A stretch of 64,000 nucleotides of DNA. Source: Sanderia malayensis (lineage: Eukaryota; Cnidaria; Scyphozoa; Semaeostomeae; Pelagiidae). Location of the stretch: contig RQOL01000532.1 of NCBI GenBank assembly GCA_013076295.1, positions 1,178,001 to 1,242,000 on the forward strand, given 5' to 3'. Positions 35,794 through 56,756 of the stretch are shown here, piece by piece. A program made the translations under genes and the position numbers. The notes beneath the pieces are model-generated. The model was not told the DNA's origin, ran no database searches, and saw only the letters and a list, made by a program, of their open reading frames with translations. The first letter of the stretch is position 1; every line of letters starts with the position of its first letter.

Positions 35794-38407
35794 ATGTCGT
35801 CTCCATCTCCCGGAAAGCGCCGGATGGACACAGATGTTGTTAAATTGTGAGTTGTAAAGAGCTTTAATCTCAGCTTGAGGTTTAGGCCTATTTATATTTT
35901 GAATTATAACACCGCTTGCATTGTTTATTATTAGGCTCGCTTAACAGAATATAATGTTGGCAAAATCATTATCTCTATTTGTAGAATTGAAAGTAATCAC
36001 GAAGTAACTATTCTTGGAGGTTTAAATGAGTTTCTTGTAAAGTTTGCCGGACCCAAAGGCAGTAAGTATATTTTGAGAATTTTCTAAAGTTCTGTTTGAT
36101 GATGCGAACAGGTAGGGACAGCTATTCAATTGTTCAGTTAAAGACGCTACACATTGTTTGTTATTTTTGCTTTCTTATATCATCAAGACTATGACGATTC
36201 GGAAATATTATTTGCTATTAACTTTATTCATTCCGTTACTCTCAATATAAGTAGGTGAAAGGCTTCCTGACGTCATTCTCGTTAAGTTTTGTTTTTCAAC
36301 TCAAAGTGGGTTGTGTTACTAAGCCTAGTTATTGTTATGACCCAATACCGGCCGAAAGAATGTAAATATCCCCGATCCCCGCATGTTGTGTTGTTGTTAT
36401 CTACATGTTTTTGATATCTTTGGTGTTTATGGTATGGGGACTTTTTTCTTCTCGTCAGACATTGTTTTTGATAAGACCCAGTCCTCATGTGTCATATGAT
36501 GGATATGTAGTATGTCACAGAAATTGCGTGACTAATTAAGCTATTTATATCCTATCAACAAGGGATATAAATTGTTTTAGTCCTGACTTGATCACTTAAC
36601 ATAACTTCACTTTGATCAGTCAAATATATACTGTACAGTACACTTCAAATTTGTTTTCTTTTAGCACCATATGAAGGTGGTATTTGGAATGTTAGAGTTG
36701 ATCTGCCAGATAAATACCCTTTCAAGTCTCCGTCAATAGGTAAGTAAACCATTGTGCACAGTGTTAGTTCTACAGTCTAGGCATGATAAGTAACTGCATT
36801 CATAAATAGATGTTTGCTGGATTATGCTACCTGTAAACAAATAGAAGGAATTGAAAGAAAGTTGTGTTATTGTCAACTATGCTGATAAAAGGAGAACAAA
36901 ATAAAGCTCAGGTGGCAAGTTTTTTGTTTGTTCTAAAGCAAATTTATTTTCTTTTTTATTTTAGGATTTATAAATAAGATCTTTCACCCAAATATAGATG
37001 AAGCGTAAGCTATATATTTTTGTTATGCTGATAATATTATACTCCTTTTATGATATTATTTTATTTTCTTGTTTTAATCATTTTTACAGTTATTGATGTC
37101 AATTTTTTTAGTTCTGGCACTGTTTGCCTCGATGTTATCAATCAAGCGTGGACTGCTCTGTATGGTAAGAGTTTCATAGCAGAATCTACATCGCTTTAAA
37201 TCTTGTCACAGGTTTCTGCTATTAGGAAGCACTAATGAATTAGAAATTAACTGCTGAGTGAGTTACACCGTGGTCAGTAATATTAAGATGGGAGGGGGTG
37301 GACAGGAAGTCCTATGGCGTGAGCCCATACAGGGCCAGGGCCAGAACAGGGTCTGGGAAAGTTTCAGTGTTCTTAATTGTTCATAACATTTAGGAGCAAT
37401 GTGCCACCATATGCATGTATGTATGCATTTAATAAGTATTTGGCAAAAATAAGAGAACTAAGCTGCATAACTTGTTAACAACTCACACGGTTCACAACAG
37501 TCATGCCTATTTGCAAAACAACTCCTCAGACCCCAAAGTAAATACATTGATAATCAAATGTTGTTCTTGTTGAAATAGCAACTTTTCCCCATTGATAATA
37601 ATTTTGCTTATTTATCTCCATTCCAGATCTAAATAATGTGTTCGAGTCATTTCTGCCACAACTATTAGCATACCCAAATCCAATTGATCCTTTAAATGGT
37701 GACGCAGCAGCCTTATACTTGCATAAACCAGAAGATTATAAAGCTAGGATTAAAGGTAAGATGTTCATGCTGGCTATCTCCATCTGTGGCTTAACACATT
37801 TATGCACATATTGTTTCTTGGGAACCTTGCAGCAAACTCTTTATTAACAGCTGGTTGCTGTGCCAGGTGTCAGAAGCCTAGTGTTAAGCTATGTGTGTAC
37901 TTGTTAATCTTGTGAAGCCCTTCTCACTAAGCAGAAAATGCATGATGTTATTAAGGGGAAAACAGAGTTTGATTTCATTACCTCATTTTCTTTTGGTCTT
38001 TATCTTCAAAACACAAGGTCAACATTGTGTCATCATCTTCCACACTTGTAATTGTTTATAGATGATACATTTCACAGATATTTGAACAAAAAGGCTTCTT
38101 ACTTAATCAATTTATGCTCCTTTTGCACTTTAGCCTTATACAGTTGTGGCTGATCTGCGTAGCCAATTGTAGTCAAGAATATCATAGAGTTAAATGGGAA
38201 ATCAAATCTTTTTCTTATCAGACGAATCTGTTGTCCTTGATAATTGGATTTTTGAAATTTTTAACGCATTGACTTTTTTCCCTAGAATATGTACGTAAAT
38301 ATGCTTCAGCAGATGCTATGAACGATAACCAGGATAACATGTCAACATCGAGTGAGAGTTCGTTGAGTGACTTCAGTGAGGATGAGGCCCAAGATATGGA
38401 ACTCTGA
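35794..38407 (+). CDS. UBE2H: Ubiquitin-conjugating enzyme E2 H (182 aa, 7 exons)
   Basis: E2 enzyme that takes ubiquitin from E1 and passes it to substrates; in vertebrates UBE2H partners the CTLH/MAEA E3 complex. Exons: 35794-35846, 35985-36061, 36665-36739, 36965-37004, 37112-37164, 37627-37755, 38286-38407. They give 183 codons including TGA, one residue shorter than human. The N terminus [20 protein letters not shown] matches the vertebrate protein. The UBC fold is complete: [16 protein letters not shown] carries the catalytic Cys at residue 87, with the HPN motif just before it. The acidic Ser-rich tail ends [12 protein letters not shown], as in animal UBE2H. It sits between ARL8 (stop about 700 bp upstream) and the p38 gene on the same strand. 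Confidence 0.97.
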
Positions 38408-38569
38408 TGGCTGCTATTGCGTTACTGCATAGTTCTCCGCAGAGGTATATTTTATAATGTTTTTGACTGGCCAGTTTTTAATGTTGCAAATTCATTCAAC
38501 TCTTTCATTGTGATGGTTTTTTTCATTTTTGGGCTCTACCCAAAAATAGAGTACCGTAAATCAACACTA

Positions 38570-38839
38570 CCGTAAATCCTCAAATAAGCCTCCGAGAGCT
38601 TATTTGCAAAAATGAAATTTTAGCTGGATTATTGTTCAATATTAAGCAAAATAAAGGCTATACGATGGACCCAATCAATGAAGTTATTGGTTTAAATTTG
38701 TTGTTATTTGCAATACATTCACTAAACAACTTCAATGTCTTGAAACTTGGTCTCAATATCTTGCAATTGATTATCAGGATGGGGGCTTATTTGAGGAGAG
38801 GGCTTATTTAGAGGTGGGGGCTTATTCGAGGATTTACGA
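38570..38839 (+). mobile_element. TA-flanked CCGTAAAT element, copy in UBE2H 3' flank
   Basis: TA|CCGTAAATCCTCAAATAAGC ... TTCGAGGATTTACGA|TA. The core is nearly the same as the copies at 46050 and 46765. An AATAAA lies inside at about 38649, so the element could supply a polyadenylation site for UBE2H. Confidence 0.8.
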
Positions 38840-39671
38840 TATAACGGTATAGCATCTGGTTTTGTTTGTTTTTAGTTGCTCCTCATTTTCTATTCTTAGG
38901 ATCTTTTTTCATTGCTCACACCATGCTTATTTCATATTGAAAGTATTTTCTCATATCTTGAACAACAAAACCAGACACCCTCACCCCAATTACAGTGTCC
39001 GCAAACACTCCTTTTTTCTGTTATCTTTATCTTTGCTGCCAAACATATTTCAATTTGCAAAGGCCAATTGTATATACTTGTATCATAAAATATTATGTAT
39101 TAGTTATTATAAGTAGAGTTTATTGTCATATGATTTTGTTGTTTGAATGTGATATTATTATCCTCTCCTCTTAACTTTTATTTATATCAACAATACCTGT
39201 TTAATGTCACTGCCCAAGGGTTTGGCAATACTGAATGCATTGTGCCAATTCCAGGTAACTCTGCCATTGGGGGGGGGTCAAGTTTTATTCATTACTTCTG
39301 CATTATATGTTTCTGAATCATACCCAACTGTATATCTACTATCAAATTTCAGAGCTGATTTCTGAAGTATTACTATCGTTTTTCACTGTATTAACTCCTA
39401 GTTGCTGTAATATATAATGCCATTTCCATTTGCAAATGATCTTGCATCTGTTTCTTTTCAATTGTTTGCCGTGTATGCAAGTGAATTGACTAATTGGTTG
39501 TTTTAGAAAGACAAACGAATCCTCAAATTGCCCCCCTTCGCAAAAGCTCCTCTCAAGTCACTACCTACCGCTACTGCAAATTATAATTTTTTATACATAG
39601 ATCTCTGGTGGACCGAAGTGACCCATAATCAAATACAAACAATAAACAGGAACAGGAATAGCTGCCTGTCA

Positions 39672-40110
39672 AATAATCGCCCCTGCCGAATAAGCGCCCC
39701 GGGATAAAGGCAAATCTTTTGCAATAAGCGCCCCCTGCTTGAATAAGCGCCCCCTAAGCAAACTGGCCTGGTCGTTTAATGATCTTGTCCTCCGTATAAG
39801 CCAACTCAAAGTGAGAATATTTCTTTTTATTCTTCGAAATTTTTGCAGAGAGAACAGTGGCAACCCTCAAATTGTCTGTAAAGGCGGGAAAATTTGCTGG
39901 AACGACAAGTCCACCTTTGCATTTTCTTCGACCAACCAGGGTCCCCCATCATTAGAACTGGGACAAACTGGAAATCTAAATTTTCTCCCTTACATGGTGC
40001 GATGTGAGCAAAATTTAACAAGCGCCCTTGCCGAATTAACCGCCCCTGTTGAATTAGCGCCCCCTTTAAAATGGTATTGTTTAAATAAGCGCCCGCTAAT
40101 TGAGGGAGCA
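39672..40110. repeat. Cluster of AATAAGCGCCCC blocks upstream of p38
   Basis: CGAATAAGCGCCCC-like blocks recur at both ends (39672-39765 and 40020-40100) in the same orientation around a unique centre. Weaker relatives occur at 20874-20962 and 60080-60125. Probably a transposon family whose ends I cannot fix. Confidence 0.5.
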
Positions 40111-40287
40111 TCAAAACCGCATGCGCGAACATCTGTTTTGTCACACTTGAAGAATAGAGAAGAGCACGCATTGTATGTGGTGTCCACATTTTCACTGCAT
40201 TTGAATTGAAAATAGGTATATAGTCGCACTGAAAAATTAGTTTTTCTTCGTATCCATTTTAGAAATTTAGGCTCTTCTTATTCAAAT

Positions 40288-50672
<10,385 letters not shown>

Positions 50673-50686
50673 AATCATTGCAAGTA

Positions 50687-50692
50687 AATAAA
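50687..50692 (+). promoter_or_regulatory. AATAAA polyadenylation signal just after the p38 stop
   Basis: AATAAA begins about 14 bases after the p38 TGA, so the transcript could end with a very short 3' UTR. Other signals further on were not examined closely. Confidence 0.4.
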
Positions 50693-50984
50693 GAGAGGAA
50701 TTTTGAATTATTCGCTAACAGCCTGGCCGTAAGTAAATCGAAATCGAAGAATGTTTCGTAAATCGAAGTTAAACATTTAATTACTAGTCATATACAGTTA
50801 ATCGTTATGATTCTGCGAAGCAAGTCGTGAACATTCGCCTTTGTGTTTTTCGCGCTGAGCACGCGAAAATTTCTTCTCAAATACTTTTTCAATTGTTATG
50901 ATTTCCCTGGCTAATGCTCTTTCTTTTATATTTTGTAAAAATTGTCAATTTTTTTCAATTTTTTATGCTGTCCATTCAACAATA

Positions 50985-51375
50985 CACGCATTTTTTTTAT
51001 AAGAAACTTAGCTCCGAAGTAGTGCTCAGTTTCTTAAAATTTATGGCCATTTTAGTACTAAAAGTTTCTTAAAAGTTTCTTAAATTTGGAAGTGCAAATA
51101 GGTAAAGAACTCAAAGAGACATCACAATTCAATGCAAATAAACAGTAACAAAACAATTGTCAACTCCATGTCGTGTCAATTCCATCTACGTCTTCGTATT
51201 TAAAATAATCACGAGTGCCGTCTTCAAAATACAATCAAAACTGCTCCATTTGCATGTTTTACAAGGTGACACGGTTTCTTAAGCATGACGGAAAGTAGTA
51301 CTAAAGTTTCTTAATTTTTTTGGTATCTTAGGGGTTGGTTTCTTATTAAGGGTTTCTTATAAAACAAAATGCGTG
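50985..51375. mobile_element. TA-flanked TATAAGAAAC element
   Basis: TA|CACGCATTTTTTTTATAAG ... TTATAAAACAAAATGCGTG|TA, with repeated AAGTTTCTTA inside. Clearest member of this family. Confidence 0.8.
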
Positions 51376-53316
51376 TAAAGCAGGACCCTTTGGATGCTAT
51401 GCGATATGGTTAAGTTGCATTATATGTGACAAACACGAGTGTATAGTTTTCATGTAGAAGCGTATGCCTAATTAATTGTAATAACTTAACATAAATTATC
51501 ATGTTTGTATGGCGGGAAATCATGATACAAATAACGTACATTTTTATTGTTGGGTGCAAAATAATCAGTGTAAGGTATTGAAGTCTATAGGACAACAATT
51601 ATGTTGACTAAAACAGGATAAATTGATATAACTAAGTTGGATAGTAATGTCAAAATGAATTGTTCCGAGTCTGTAATACTGAAAGGGAGTTAGTATTTAC
51701 TGACTTCTTGACCAGCCACTGTTGCATTTTCAAATGCAACTAATTGTATCAAACGTTTCTTGCAATGAAGTAAAAAATATTTGACAGCGAGGCACAACGC
51801 GGAAACGAGATACAATCATTAACAGCTACCGATAATTTCGTTTTATCAATAACGTTTTTTTGGTGGGGTCTGTTTTGGCGGTACAGCCGCTTGTTTCCGT
51901 TTTGCTCGTATCGTCTGCACCAGAAGAGAAGCATAGCTACCTGCAGAAGAGTACGTGACTTCTGACACTGATTGCTCACGAAGCTAAATGTTTCCCGACA
52001 AGTGAAGTGCAAATAATCCGAAAACAATTAATTGTCTTATTAAAGCAGCATATGCCACAACTCTTTATGTGGGCGTGGCATTATGCGCATGCCCATAAAG
52101 GCACACCCGTTTGTCTGAAAATTGTTACTTTTGCCCCCCGGCTAAAAATTTCTATCTACGCCTCTGTGTGAATCCATAGGTGAGACACACCCGCCAAACA
52201 GACAAAAGCGTGAAATTTGAAGAGCAAGAAGCAACAGTTTTTTACGAGACTATGGACTATGTCCATTTTTCCGGACCAAGCAAAACTGGCCGTGGCGGAA
52301 TTCCACTGTAGAGTGCTTGTGCAGTGCTGTGCAATTTGGCTTTTCAAAAGTTGTGAAGATTTACAAGACTCATCAACAAAACAAAGGTTAATCCTATCTC
52401 GGGAGGCGCAGTTTGCTTTCGTGGGTATTTTTGAATTACCCTTGCATTCCCTATTCACATCCAATGCACAATTGTTTTTCTTTCCTCTTAACGATTTCAA
52501 TCCACAAACGGCCACAACATTTCGTGCACTCCAGCAAGTGTCGCTCACATTATACAAATTCCACTTTGGGTTTTGCATTCACTCGCATATAACAAAGGCG
52601 AATGCCATCTGCATTGCGGCATTGGCATCACACAAGATGCCATCAATGCCATGTTTCCATGCACAACAATAAAGCCGGATGTAAAAGCAGCAATGACAGC
52701 TTACACTATGATTGACTCTTTCAATAACTGAACAGCTTATCTAATCATCACTTTTATTTCCTTCATTTTTTGACTGAACAATGCATGCTGCTTGATTGCT
52801 CAAGTGTTTCACGTCGCTGGGGTCAAGTGGATATTACTTCAGCAGCGTCGTGGCCGGGGGGAGGGCAGGGGCCTATGGGAAGGTTTATTGCAAAGGTTTT
52901 AGTTTTACTGACGTTTCAGGAAATTTTTAGTATTCGGCCCCACGATGCCCCTGTATTACTTCCCTTGGTTGGGCTAATCTTTTTCTTATCGTCTTTTGAA
53001 TTTTGTTGATTTTTGCCTTGATCATACCTAAAAGGAGGAGACGTGCACTGAACGGCACAGAGGATATTTGAACAGTGCAAATCTGGCCTGTCAGTCCTTC
53101 GCCTTTTCTCCTTCGCAGCTGCCCCTTACCTATTGTCTGCACGCTGGGTTCGCAAATTATGACTGATATCACTGATTCAATTCCAGCAAGAATATCAGAC
53201 AGCAGACAGTGAACAAAAACATGACAAACAAAACAGTCTGTGTGAGCAGGCAGACACAGTTATGAAACCTATCGTAAACAGGATCTGTTTTATATGCATG
53301 TGATCATTATTGCTGT

Positions 53317-54369
53317 ATGTCGTTAATAGGGTGTTTGAATTTGAAAATGTCTGCTTTCGATGATTTGGAATTGAGCAGCGGTGAGGAGAGTCAAGGTACT
53401 ATGACGTGGTTTCGCCAGCAGAGCCTTGATTCACTGGAGTCCAACGACCAATTCGATGACTGCAGTGCAACATTTGATGCTTCGATCGTCTCGAATGATT
53501 CTACCAGCAAAGATATCGACATTGAAAATACTGTTTATATGGACTATTTATTTTCTGCTGGTTTAGCTGACAAGATGCTCTGTTTGTACACTGATGATTG
53601 TTTCGATGCTGATTATAATGAATCTACGACTGAGTTCCAGCATGGCTTGTATCAACGTGCTAATGGTCACGGACAAGGAGGCATTTCTGTTCCTTCATCG
53701 AATTTGAATTTTCACGACCGTCCTGTAGTAGACATGTTGCGCGCATCGAGAGACGAATTAAAATCACCATCGTCTAGGGGGGAGTTGCCCCAACAAGGTC
53801 AAGTGGTCGATTTCTCTGCAGAACTTGGGGGGCTACTTTTTTTGAAGAAATTTCAAGATGACAACAACGGTGTTGTGAAAAACGACAGCTGTCATCATAA
53901 TCATCACGATAACAGTCTCCGAGATTGTCAACAAATTTTGACCTCTGACCCCGCGGTTCAATTAACAAAGGCTAAAGGTGACGAGTCAAATGTTATAGGG
54001 AGGCATTGTTCTCCAGCTTCACAATCACAAAGAACAACGGAAGAAACAACTGCAGCTTTTCCCCCGAATAATGCGAAGGCTCTTCGGCCATTTAATTGCA
54101 TTTACGAAGGTTGTGGAAAATCATACATCAAAAGCTCGCATCTGAAAACGCATATGCGCCGTCATGTTGGCGACAAGCCGTTCATATGTAACTACGAAGG
54201 CTGCACGTGGAGATTTTCGAGGTCTGACGAGCTGTTGCGTCATAAAAGATCGCACACTGGACTTAGGCCGTTTCTTTGTAAATTCTGCTTCAAAACATTC
54301 GCCCGATCCGATCATCTCTCCAAACATCGCAAGATTCATTACAGAAAAGCACGGGTGCAAGCTTCGTAA
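53317..54369 (+). CDS. KLF: Kruppel-like factor, three C2H2 zinc fingers, intronless (350 aa)
   Basis: KLF/Sp-class transcription factor that would bind GC/CACCC boxes in the nucleus. Residues 1-255 are Ser/Asp-rich and disordered, with no recognised repressor or activator motif. The three fingers are at the extreme C terminus: residues 259-283 (C-x4-[16 protein letters not shown]), 289-313 (C-x4-[12 protein letters not shown]) and 319-341 (C-x2-[11 protein letters not shown]). They are joined by VGDKP and TGLRP linkers, the exact KLF layout and spacing. A nine-residue tail follows. Two in-frame ATGs are possible, at 53317 and 53347. The second has A at -3 and is the likelier start, giving 340 aa. 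Subtype is unclear; the fingers alone do not separate KLF groups. A CCGTAAAA/AAGCCCC mini-element lies about 65 bases past the stop, probably in the 3' UTR. Confidence 0.93.
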   Translation: MSLIGCLNLKMSAFDDLELSSGEESQGTMTWFRQQSLDSLESNDQFDDCSATFDASIVSNDSTSKDIDIENTVYMDYLFSAGLADKMLCLYTDDCFDADYNESTTEFQHGLYQRANGHGQGGISVPSSNLNFHDRPVVDMLRASRDELKSPSSRGELPQQGQVVDFSAELGGLLFLKKFQDDNNGVVKNDSCHHNHHDNSLRDCQQILTSDPAVQLTKAKGDESNVIGRHCSPASQSQRTTEETTAAFPPNNAKALRPFNCIYEGCGKSYIKSSHLKTHMRRHVGDKPFICNYEGCTWRFSRSDELLRHKRSHTGLRPFLCKFCFKTFARSDHLSKHRKIHYRKARVQAS

Positions 54370-54435
54370 AAAACAGCGCATCTTACAAAACTCTGCAATG
54401 CTTAGCATTTTAATAATTTAGAATATAATCGATTA

Positions 54436-54524
54436 TCGTAAAAACTTTATTAAGCCCCCTTGCCAGTGACACCGAATAGTCCTTACCCCTCCCCCCCCCC
54501 GGGGGCTTAATGGCGCTTTTACGG
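54436..54524. mobile_element. Short CCGTAAAA/AAGCCCC element in KLF 3' flank
   Basis: CGTAAAAACTTTATTAAGCC at the left, GGCTTAATGGCGCTTTTACG at the right, C-run in the middle; 89 bases. It begins about 65 bases after the KLF stop. Confidence 0.6.
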
Positions 54525-54824
54525 TTTATTTGCTTCAGAGCTTTCTTTGATTGGACTGTTTATAAATTTTATTTTTTATGAAGAAATATATCTAAAATTT
54601 TATGATTTTGATTAGCTAATTGTTTTATAACTTAAATGTCCGCCAGGTAAATGTTCATGTATCATTTACATTTTCGTGCGAATCTAAGGAATTGTACATG
54701 AAGCAAAATGTGTGAATGCTGGTCAATGCTGGTGCATGCTGGATTTGGCCTGCAGTGTAAAGTGTGTCTTGTATGCAAATTATGCTCAAATGTAAATGTC
54801 TAATGTGTCCTTTTGTATTGCTTC

Positions 54825-56756
54825 ATGAACACTGGTAAGTTTGCTTTTCGTCTATTAACTAAGCCAGTTGCTAATATGTCATTTTCTGCCGCTAAAAATT
54901 GCCATAACTTGTGCGCTGTCTTGCGAAAGTGCCTTGCACCAGAAGGCCCAAATTTAGATTTGCTAATTGAACGGACAGTTTCCGTCCGGTGTGTTGACGA
55001 CGAAGAAAAAATGTTTATAAGCACAAAAATTGATGGTGTATCACGGCATTACTCGAGACTGAAGCACGAACCGTTGAAGAATACTCTGAGCAGAATGCAC
55101 ATCAGTCTTTGTAACCCAATTCACAAGAAGAAATTCAGAAAAAGAGCCGACCATGAATTAGAGTCAGGTGGAACAATAACTTCACCCAAACATCAATACC
55201 CCGAGGATATTAATCTACAGGTAATGACATTGCAAGGCAACAAGCATGAGGCAATTGATGTTGAGACATCAAATATTGAAGCATGGATGAAAGGAAATAT
55301 TTTGGTCATTGGAGAAAAGCAGTTTAGGATTGAAGTGAATGCACCAGTAGTATTGTCTGCAAATTTACCTTGCTCTGTAATGTCAGGGTTTCCAATTGTT
55401 CCGTATTTGGAGCTGGAATTTGCAAATAGAGAAGATTCAATGTTTATGTGGCTGCGAACGCCTGGAGTGCAAGTAACGCAATCCAAAGAAAAAATGAAGA
55501 AAAATAACAAAGAAAACCCAGCTGAAGACTGTTGTAAAAATAACCAGACGTGGGAGTTCCTAAGCAACAGATTTATTTACACCCCAACTAATAACGATGT
55601 TGGATATAGACTGAAGTTTGTTTGCATTCCAAAAAGGGATAACATTGTTGGCTTTTCACATGAAGAAACTGCAAATGTAACAGTTGAAGCAAGCCCGGGT
55701 CTTTGCCTTTTTGATGAGCGACACCTTTACACATCAACGAGGCTCACCGATAAGAATCAGTTCAGAGTTGTATCATACAATATTCTTGCTGACATATACT
55801 GTGGCACTGAGTTTGCACAGAAGAATTTATACCCATACTGCAGCAAGTATGCCACTGAATTCGGCTACAGAGGCCAATTGATTTTAAAGGAACTTATTGG
55901 GTACAATTCTGACATAATTTGTCTTCAAGAATGTGATCAAAAGGTTTTTGACTATTTTCTATGCCCAGCTTTGAAAAGTGAAGGATTCTTGGGACATTAC
56001 ATGCGAAAGGCAGGGGAAATGCCTGAGGGTGAAGCATTGTTTTACAACCTACAAAAGTTTTCGTTGCTTTGTGAGGCTAATGTTATAGTAAGTGAAGCTG
56101 TAAATTTGCCGTGCAACAAACATTTGCTGTCATCTTTAGAAAGGTATCCTGCTTTGCTGCAGAGTTTGAAGAAAAGAACAGCTATAGGACAGATAGTAGC
56201 CTTGAGGGATAATCTGGAAAATGGACGAGTTCTTTGCATACTCAATACACATTTGTATTTCAGGCCAGAAGCAACCAATATTAGATTACTGCAAATGGCT
56301 GTGTTAATAAACTGTGTTGCTGACCTTGTGAAGAACGTCAAGAGTGAAAATAACAACACGGCTACGGATTGCAAGATTGATAAACTTGCTGTTTTAATTT
56401 GCGGGGACATGAATAGTACGCCGGATAAAGCAGTTGTTGAGCTCCTTTTGAATGGTTTCATTCCGGCCGATCATGGTGTATGGAAGTCACAAAATCCTGT
56501 CGAGGAATCAACAAATATTGATTTAGAACACGACTTCAAGTTGTTCAGTGCTTGCGGATTTCCTGAATTTACAAATTATGTTGTCGGCTTTAAAGATACA
56601 CTTGATTATATATTGCCAGATAGTTTGCAGCTTAAAGTAGACTCATTTGTGCCATTTCCAAATAAGGAAGTAGTGTCTCTACACACTGCTTTGCCATCAG
56701 TAGTGGCACCGTCGGATCACCTGGCCCTAGTTTGCAACTTGTCTTGGAAAGACTAA
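54825..56756 (+). CDS. PDE12: 2',5'-phosphodiesterase 12-like exonuclease, intronless (643 aa)
   Basis: Mg-dependent endonuclease/exonuclease/phosphatase-fold enzyme. Known PDE12 is a mitochondrial matrix enzyme that trims poly(A) from mitochondrial RNAs and degrades 2-5A. The first ATG in frame is at 54825. The N terminus MNTGKFAFRLLTKPVANMSF is basic and amphipathic with no acids, a typical mitochondrial presequence. An N-terminal beta-rich half precedes the EEP domain (from about residue 313). Catalytic motifs: SYNILAD (Asn319), LQECD (Glu369), GDMNS (Asp528, Asn530), DTLDYI and SDHLAL (Asp631, His632). Length is near vertebrate PDE12 (about 610). The whole reading frame is one exon. It lies about 455 bp downstream of the KLF stop on the same strand. 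CCR4-type deadenylases are related but have different N termini. Confidence 0.93.
   Translation: MNTGKFAFRLLTKPVANMSFSAAKNCHNLCAVLRKCLAPEGPNLDLLIERTVSVRCVDDEEKMFISTKIDGVSRHYSRLKHEPLKNTLSRMHISLCNPIHKKKFRKRADHELESGGTITSPKHQYPEDINLQVMTLQGNKHEAIDVETSNIEAWMKGNILVIGEKQFRIEVNAPVVLSANLPCSVMSGFPIVPYLELEFANREDSMFMWLRTPGVQVTQSKEKMKKNNKENPAEDCCKNNQTWEFLSNRFIYTPTNNDVGYRLKFVCIPKRDNIVGFSHEETANVTVEASPGLCLFDERHLYTSTRLTDKNQFRVVSYNILADIYCGTEFAQKNLYPYCSKYATEFGYRGQLILKELIGYNSDIICLQECDQKVFDYFLCPALKSEGFLGHYMRKAGEMPEGEALFYNLQKFSLLCEANVIVSEAVNLPCNKHLLSSLERYPALLQSLKKRTAIGQIVALRDNLENGRVLCILNTHLYFRPEATNIRLLQMAVLINCVADLVKNVKSENNNTATDCKIDKLAVLICGDMNSTPDKAVVELLLNGFIPADHGVWKSQNPVEESTNIDLEHDFKLFSACGFPEFTNYVVGFKDTLDYILPDSLQLKVDSFVPFPNKEVVSLHTALPSVVAPSDHLALVCNLSWKD

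Larger units (their letters stand above)
38408..40287. other. UBE2H 3' flank and p38 upstream region
   Basis: Contains a CCGTAAAT element (38570-38839) and, at about 39670-40110, a cluster of AATAAGCGCCCC blocks around a unique core. No coding exon is seen. The p38 exon 1a promoter or leader exon should lie near its right end. Confidence 0.5.
50673..53316. other. Intergenic region p38 to KLF
   Basis: Holds a TATAAGAAAC element (50985-51375). Overlapping open frames on both strands at about 52156-52672 match no family I recognise. The KLF promoter is not evident. Confidence 0.5.

Noticed and set aside
39739..40209. 156-aa plus-strand open frame before p38
   Set aside because: Runs through C-rich repeat blocks and resembles no protein.
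52156..52672. Overlapping open frames on both strands (about 140-150 aa)
   Set aside because: No recognisable motif, no splice context, and both strands equally open. Possibly a decayed transposase (NVSDTCWSAR recalls a hAT-type C-terminal pattern), but too weak to annotate.
54813..54824. Upstream extension of PDE12 (YCF before the Met)
   Set aside because: The extension begins at TTG; the first real ATG is at 54825 and starts a good mitochondrial presequence.
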